Source: an uncultured Rhodospirillales bacterium
Lineage (GTDB): Bacteria; Pseudomonadota; Alphaproteobacteria; Acetobacterales; Acetobacteraceae
Direction of reading: 5' to 3'
NCBI GenBank assembly: GCA_903904805.1
Contig: CAIVDX010000119.1
Location: 1-6,826 of the forward strand
Length of the DNA: 6,826 nucleotides
A program made the position numbers and the translations under genes. Within the stretch, counting starts at the first letter, position 1; every line of letters begins with the position of its first letter. Below the pieces are notes generated by a model. It was not told where the DNA came from. It did no database searches and worked only from the letters and a program-made list of their open reading frames with translations. Positions 5,938 to 6,826 of this stretch are shown one piece after another.

Positions 5938-6513
5938 GTGAGGGCTCAACAGGTGAGGCGGCGGGCGGCGAAGGTGCCGACACGGACCTATGCCACGCTG
6001 GTGGAGAATGCCCGCACGCTGACCGGCTGGATGGCGTGGACGGGCTTCGCCACGCTGGCGCTGTATGCGTGCGGGCTGCTCGCCGATGTCGCCATGCGCG
6101 GCGGGCTGGACGATCCGAATGACGGCATCCGCGATCTTGGTGAGTTGCTGGTGCCGGCGGCGATCACCGCGTTCTTTCCATTGGCGTTCCTTGAGCAGGG
6201 CAATGTGGCGCTGTCCTTCCTGGGGGGCCGGATGGGGGCGCGGGCGAAGGCGATCATGGGCGTCGTGATGGCCCTGGCGGTGGCGGCGCTGGTGGCGTTC
6301 TTTGCTGCGCGGTTCGGCAAATATGCGGCCGCGGCAAGCAGGACGAGCGACACGCTGCAGATGTTCAACATCCCGAAATCGCCGTTCTGGCGAATCGTTG
6401 AGGTCAACCTGTGGTTGACGGTGGGGACGCAGGCGATCGTGCTGGCCGGGCAGGCGCTGGCCCTGAGGCAGGCGATCAAGGAGGCCCGTGCCCGCCCGCG
6501 CTGGCTGCGCTGA
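5938..6513 (+). CDS. Four-helix membrane protein resembling TRAP transporter small permease (DctQ-type)
   Basis: This 191-residue protein starts with GTG and a basic N-terminus (RAQQVRRRAAK). It has four likely membrane helices at about 31-51, 68-86, 104-124 and 153-173, matching the size and topology of TRAP small subunits. The central stretch (RDLGELLVPAAITAFFPLAF, 65-84, then EQGNVALSFLGGRMGARAKA at 86-105) follows the DctQ pattern, in which helix 2 is followed by a short polar turn and a helix carrying positive residues. IPKSPFW (145-151) before the last helix is also typical. DctQ works with a large 12-TM DctM subunit and a periplasmic binding protein to take up carboxylic acids with Na+. 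Neither partner is recognisable in this window; the next gene starts 217 bp later and its N-terminus is not obviously DctM. Family assignment is by pattern only. Confidence 0.65.
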   Translation: MRAQQVRRRAAKVPTRTYATLVENARTLTGWMAWTGFATLALYACGLLADVAMRGGLDDPNDGIRDLGELLVPAAITAFFPLAFLEQGNVALSFLGGRMGARAKAIMGVVMALAVAALVAFFAARFGKYAAAASRTSDTLQMFNIPKSPFWRIVEVNLWLTVGTQAIVLAGQALALRQAIKEARARPRWLR

Positions 6514-6730
6514 GGCGGCGACAGGCGAAGACGACCGGGCGCGGCGCGGTCCACCCACGTGATTTTAACGGTTTTTAGCGAATGCTCTCTGATGTTGAGA
6601 TGAAATGAGTCTTGTTTTTGAGTCGCCTCTCGCGCTAGCTTTCGCTATCGCCATTTGCCCCCGTTTTCGCACAGATTGGCGATCCGGTGTGACCCGTGCG
6701 GCCGGCTGCCGCGAGCGAAGGAGGATCAGA
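6514..6730. other. Spacer with GC-poor segment upstream of the truncated membrane gene
   Basis: These 217 bp hold no convincing gene. The middle (about 6560-6660) is markedly poorer in GC than everything around it, with TTTTAA, several T4-T5 runs and a short direct repeat GAGTC (6607-6611 and 6620-6624). This is where a promoter for the next gene would be expected. Candidate elements such as TTGTTT (6612-6617) and TAGCTT (6636-6641), 18 nt apart, match a sigma-70 promoter only weakly. No strong terminator hairpin for the preceding gene is visible. Confidence 0.35.
6718..6725 (+). promoter_or_regulatory. Strong Shine-Dalgarno (AAGGAGGA)
   Basis: AAGGAGGA lies 5 nt before the ATG at 6731. It is the best ribosome-binding site in the window and fixes the start of the truncated gene, suggesting high translation. 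Confidence 0.75.
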
Positions 6731-6826
6731 ATGGCGTCGATCGTGCAGTTGCTCGGCAACGCCGACAACCCAATTCATCTGATCCTGTCAATTGTTCTGA
6801 TCATCGTCACCCTCGCGGTGTTCATC
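6731..6826 (+). CDS. N-terminus of a membrane protein, family unresolved (partial, cut by window end)
   Basis: Thirty-two codons are visible before the window ends. The first 15 residues (MASIVQLLGNADNPI) are polar to mildly hydrophobic, and from His16 onward the chain is strongly hydrophobic (LILSIVLIIVTLAVFI), the start of a transmembrane helix. There is no arginine-rich signal peptide, so an integral inner-membrane protein is more likely than a secreted one. The N-terminus does not look like that of a TRAP DctM subunit and would fit an anion/Na+ symporter-type or other polytopic permease, but 32 residues do not allow an assignment. It may or may not be co-expressed with the DctQ-like gene. 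Confidence 0.7.
   Translation, partial: MASIVQLLGNADNPIHLILSIVLIIVTLAVFI

Noticed and set aside
4424..5941. 505-codon open frame on the + strand across the deacetylase, GNAT and GST region
   Set aside because: It is Gly/Arg/Ala-rich with no domain signal and runs antisense or out of frame to well-recognised genes; high GC makes stop codons rare in such frames.
5233..6558. 441-codon - strand open frame spanning the GST and the TRAP-like gene
   Set aside because: It crosses two real genes and a divergent promoter region and yields Pro/Arg/Ser-rich low-complexity sequence.
6565..6768. 67-codon - strand open frame in the right-hand spacer
   Set aside because: No ribosome-binding site or family features, and it overlaps the start and strong Shine-Dalgarno of the + strand membrane gene.

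Overview
The window is a GC-rich (strongly G/C at third codon positions) bacterial chromosome segment with eight complete protein-coding genes, one gene cut by the right edge and probably one cut by the left edge. Gene content (gentisate dioxygenase, FAH-family hydrolase, exported dienelactone-hydrolase-like protein, RNase T2, Tat-type deacetylase, TRAP-type membrane protein) and GC-poor intergenic spacers full of short inverted repeats fit an alphaproteobacterium. Acetobacteraceae or a relative is my best guess, from general impression rather than any marker gene.

Left third (1-2017, + strand): the end of a probable upstream gene, then gentisate 1,2-dioxygenase and a fumarylacetoacetase-fold hydrolase in one short-spaced operon. 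Together they account for ring cleavage of gentisate and hydrolysis of the ring-cleavage product to pyruvate plus a C4 diacid. No maleylpyruvate isomerase lies between or next to them. A 174-bp convergent spacer (2018-2191) follows, holding a perfect 13-bp hairpin and several other inverted repeats.

Middle (2192-4583, - strand): an exported dienelactone-hydrolase-family protein with Cys-Asp-His residues. Upstream of it is a two-gene overlapping pair: a polysaccharide-deacetylase-like protein with a Tat-type signal, and a secreted RNase T2 whose start overlaps the deacetylase stop by ATGA. All three products seem destined for the cell envelope or outside.

Right third (4647-6826): a GNAT acetyltransferase (+) diverges from the deacetylase and converges with a Cys-type glutathione S-transferase (-), with a small GC hairpin between their stops. 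A four-helix membrane protein resembling a TRAP transporter small (DctQ) subunit (+) diverges from the GST. After a 217-bp spacer with a GC-poor stretch, a membrane protein begins behind a strong Shine-Dalgarno and runs off the window.

I found no tRNA, rRNA, CRISPR array, insertion sequence or phage gene. Most of the window is ordinary metabolic and envelope gene content. The items most worth a second look are the secreted deacetylase/RNase T2 coupling, the structured convergent spacer and the apparently orphan TRAP-like subunit. I do not see convincing evidence of a wholly new system.
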